6,550 bases of DNA from an uncultured Emergencia sp. Its GTDB lineage: Bacteria > Bacillota > Clostridia > Peptostreptococcales > Anaerovoracaceae. The notes beneath the pieces were generated by a model that was given only the letters and a program-made list of their open reading frames with translations, was not told the origin of the DNA and ran no database searches. The stretch lies in the NCBI GenBank assembly GCA_902476665.1, contig CABSEO010000112.1:1-6550 (forward strand), read 5' to 3'. Each line of letters opens with the position of its first letter. Within the stretch, counting starts at the first letter, position 1. The position numbers were made by a program, and so were the translations under genes. Positions 4,424 through 6,550 of the stretch are shown piece by piece.

Positions 4424-6067
4424 ATGAGAAAAAAAACAGCAGCAATTGTAACAGGATTTATGATTACATTGGGGATGCTCGGTGGATGCGGTTCTGCCGG
4501 AGATAGCACTGGGAATGCAAATGCATCAGGAGAGAACCATTTGAATTTCGGATGTTATGTATATTCCACTTCCTTTGATCCTGCCGCATATCAGAATGCT
4601 TCCTGGCAGGGGATGCGATGGGGGATAACAGAAACCCTGTATCGTTTTAATGACGATTCTACCATTAGGCCATGGTTATCTGATTCTTATGAGGTTTCAG
4701 AGGATCATAAAACCTGGACGTTTCATATCAGGGATGGAGTAAAGTTTTCCAATGGAAATCCCTGTGATGCCCAGGCGGTAGCAGACTCTATGAATCGTTT
4801 GTTTGAGGTGTGCAACAGTACAGAATACAGTTCCACACCCAGACAGTACATAGATATGGCAAGCATTGAGGCGGATCCGGAGGCAAATACCGTTACAATT
4901 GTAACGAATACAGCTTATGCGGATCTGAGAGGTCCGCTGTGCTTTCCGTTTTATACGATCATTGATGTAGAGGGGGATCTTACGGATGCGGAGCATCCGG
5001 GCGGATACACCACATCTGTCATCGGCACGGGTCCTTATGTCTTAGATTCTTTTGACGAACTCAGTAAAAGCGGTGAACTTGTTAAAAACGAGAATTATTG
5101 GAATGGAGACGTTCCATATGACAGTGTGACCATGATGTTCATTGAGGATGACACCACAAAAGCAATGGCGATCGAAAGCGGAGACATTGACCTGACAGAA
5201 AATATTACTACGATCAGTGATCTGCAAAAACTGGAAGGAGATGATGCTTTTTATGTTTCGAAAAAAACCGGTGTCCGTACAGGATTTGCCTTGGTTAATT
5301 TTGACGGGATTCTTGGAAATGATACGCTGCGTCAGGCAGTCTTTATGGCAATCGACGGCCAGACCCTTTGCGATGTGACAGTAGGCGGTATGTACAATTA
5401 TGGACCGGGAGTCCTTCCGGATACTCTGGCATATGACAGCGAAAAACTGGTAAATCCTTATACTTATGATCAGGAAGCGGCGATCCAGCTTCTGGATGAT
5501 AATGGAATCAGGGATACGGATGGGGACGGCATTCGTGAATTAGACGGTGAAAACATTGTCCTGGAATTTGATACCTATAAAAATCGCTGTCTGAGTGATT
5601 TTGCAGAAGGAATCCAGTCACAGCTGGCAGCAATCGGAATCGGGTGTAATGTGAATGTGTTGGACAGTGATACCTTATGGATGGAAATGCAGGAAGGGGA
5701 TTATGATCTGTCCAATTCCAACTGGATCACAGTGGGAACCGGAGATCCGGAAGCCTTTCTTCTGAACTGGTACGGAGACGGTAGTGAAAACTTTTTTACA
5801 GAAGACAATACAGATGCCACTAATTATTGCAGATATGATAACGAAGAGTACAACAAACTGTATGAGCAGTTTAAGGCATCCATGGATGAAGAAGAGAGAA
5901 AAGATCTTGTCATCCAGATGGAGCAGGTGCTGATCGATGATTGTGCAGTATTGGTACATGGGTATTACAATTCTACAATGATCAGCAACAAGGAAAAAGT
6001 AGCAGGTGCTGAAATCCCGGCCTTTGATTATTATTGGCTGACAACAGATATTAAACCGGCAGAGTAA
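4424..6067 (+). CDS. NikA/DppA-type substrate-binding lipoprotein of a nickel/peptide-family ABC importer
   Basis: This extracytoplasmic binding protein would capture the substrate and deliver it to a membrane permease. From the ATG at 4424 it is 547 aa, with a lipoprotein signal: MRKK, a hydrophobic core, and lipobox LGGC with Cys22 as the lipid-anchored residue. An Asn/Gly/Ser-rich spacer follows. The family 5 binding-protein fold then shows ETLYRF (70-75), KTWTFHIRDGVKFSNGNP (96-113), IGTGPYVL (200-207), VKNENYWNG (220-228), DDTTKAMAIESGDIDL (242-257) and a C-terminal IKP. The KFSNG, NENYW and TT.A.A.E.GDIDL motifs resemble E. coli NikA more than oligopeptide-binding proteins, favouring a metal chelate (Ni or Co) or a similar small ligand, but peptides are not excluded. 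Residues 364-369 (DTDGDG) form a Ca-loop-like insertion. An upstream in-frame ATG (4412) abuts AAGGA directly, so 4424 is the better start. The permease gene follows after 19 bases. Confidence 0.88.
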   Translation: MRKKTAAIVTGFMITLGMLGGCGSAGDSTGNANASGENHLNFGCYVYSTSFDPAAYQNASWQGMRWGITETLYRFNDDSTIRPWLSDSYEVSEDHKTWTFHIRDGVKFSNGNPCDAQAVADSMNRLFEVCNSTEYSSTPRQYIDMASIEADPEANTVTIVTNTAYADLRGPLCFPFYTIIDVEGDLTDAEHPGGYTTSVIGTGPYVLDSFDELSKSGELVKNENYWNGDVPYDSVTMMFIEDDTTKAMAIESGDIDLTENITTISDLQKLEGDDAFYVSKKTGVRTGFALVNFDGILGNDTLRQAVFMAIDGQTLCDVTVGGMYNYGPGVLPDTLAYDSEKLVNPYTYDQEAAIQLLDDNGIRDTDGDGIRELDGENIVLEFDTYKNRCLSDFAEGIQSQLAAIGIGCNVNVLDSDTLWMEMQEGDYDLSNSNWITVGTGDPEAFLLNWYGDGSENFFTEDNTDATNYCRYDNEEYNKLYEQFKASMDEEERKDLVIQMEQVLIDDCAVLVHGYYNSTMISNKEKVAGAEIPAFDYYWLTTDIKPAE

Positions 6068-6086
6068 TTGGAATGAGGGAAGAAAA

Positions 6087-6550
6087 ATGAACAAAGAAAA
6101 ACTTGGGAAACGATTTCTGCAGATTCTGGTCATTCTGATCGGGATCAGCTTTCTTTCCTTTTTATTGATCTTTCTTGCACCGGGGGATCCTGTTACCTCT
6201 ATGTATGCAAGTACAGGAATGATGCCTTCGGAAGAAGTGCTCAATGAGACAAGAGAAGAACTGGGACTGAACCGTATTTTCATAGAACAGTACGGCACAT
6301 GGCTTTGGAATTGCCTGCATGGAAATTTCGGAAATTCCTTTTCCATGCATAAGCCGGTTGCTGAGCTGCTCATATCCCGCCTTATGCCTACCATACAGCT
6401 GGCTGTTTTGTCTTTGCTGCTCATGCTGGCGATTTCTGTACCATTTGGAGTACTGGCTGCTGTTTATAAAGAAAAACCAGTGGATCATCTGGTAAGAGGA
6501 ATCAGTTTTCTGGGGATTTCCATGCCGAATTTCTGGGTAGGATTGTTACT
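6087..6550 (+). CDS. NikB/DppB-type ABC importer permease, N-terminal 154 codons (3' part beyond the window)
   Basis: This is the first of two inner-membrane subunits expected for a family 5 importer. The frame is open from an ATG at 6087 to the window end. TM1 spans about residues 11-30 and runs into the family motif APGDPV (31-36). A periplasmic segment with ELGLNRIFIEQYGTWL (58-73) and HGNFGNSFSMHKPV (78-91) follows, as in NikB and DppB. TM2 (about 102-127) ends at AAVYKEKPVDHL, and TM3 has begun at the edge (SFLGISMPNFWVGLL). GAGGGAAG lies five bases upstream of the start. The 19-base gap from the lipoprotein gene indicates one operon. The second permease and the ATPases would be expected downstream. 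Confidence 0.9.
   Translation, partial: MNKEKLGKRFLQILVILIGISFLSFLLIFLAPGDPVTSMYASTGMMPSEEVLNETREELGLNRIFIEQYGTWLWNCLHGNFGNSFSMHKPVAELLISRLMPTIQLAVLSLLLMLAISVPFGVLAAVYKEKPVDHLVRGISFLGISMPNFWVGLL

Noticed and set aside
5675..6424. Long minus-strand open frame (249 codons) opposite the importer genes
   Set aside because: It overlaps two well-supported plus-strand genes, and its composition is that of an antisense shadow with no recognisable domain.
1..6550. CRISPR array, tRNA or rRNA genes
   Set aside because: No regularly spaced repeats and no cloverleaf or rRNA-like segments were seen on either strand.

Overview
The window looks like an accessory region of a low-to-medium GC gut-type Firmicute, most likely a Clostridia/Lachnospiraceae relative. 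This is inferred from strong AGGAG-type ribosome binding sites, a TTGACA/TAATAT promoter, A/T-rich spacers, a class I cobalamin riboswitch and the protein families present. No taxonomic marker is in the window, so this is inference.

Layout. (1) Positions 1-789, minus strand: the first 263 codons of a ParM/StbA-type actin-like ATPase, cut by the window edge. Its leader (795-882) can fold so that the Shine-Dalgarno sequence is sequestered. (2) 883-1210: A/T-rich, with no gene seen. (3) 1211-1662, plus strand: a strong promoter, a structured RNA that resembles a divergent cobalamin riboswitch (1261-1400), an intrinsic terminator (1426-1462), and a second, clear cobalamin riboswitch (1466-1662) whose closing stem runs into the next gene's ribosome binding site. 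(4) 1670-2746, plus strand: a 358-aa protein built of about four HNH-associated (homing-endonuclease-associated) repeats with no nuclease domain. (5) About 2796-4360: an IS110-family insertion sequence in minus orientation, with a DEDD/Ser transposase (2859-4106) and a structured leader of about 240 nt that is a good candidate for its bridge RNA. (6) 4362-6550, plus strand: a hairpin leader, a NikA/DppA-type substrate-binding lipoprotein and the start of a NikB/DppB-type permease, that is, the beginning of a nickel/peptide-family ABC importer operon.

How the parts may work together. The B12-sensing leader most directly controls the repeat protein. The IS110 element lies exactly between that gene and the NikA/NikB-type importer, and the two flanking units point the same way. 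One reading is that a B12-regulated locus (putative nucleic-acid-binding protein plus metal or corrinoid importer) was split by the insertion. The sequence alone cannot prove that the two halves were ever one transcript. The actin-like gene suggests a neighbouring plasmid or integrative conjugative element module, transcribed divergently.

The most unusual item is the tandem riboswitch-terminator-riboswitch leader in front of a nuclease-less HNH-repeat protein.
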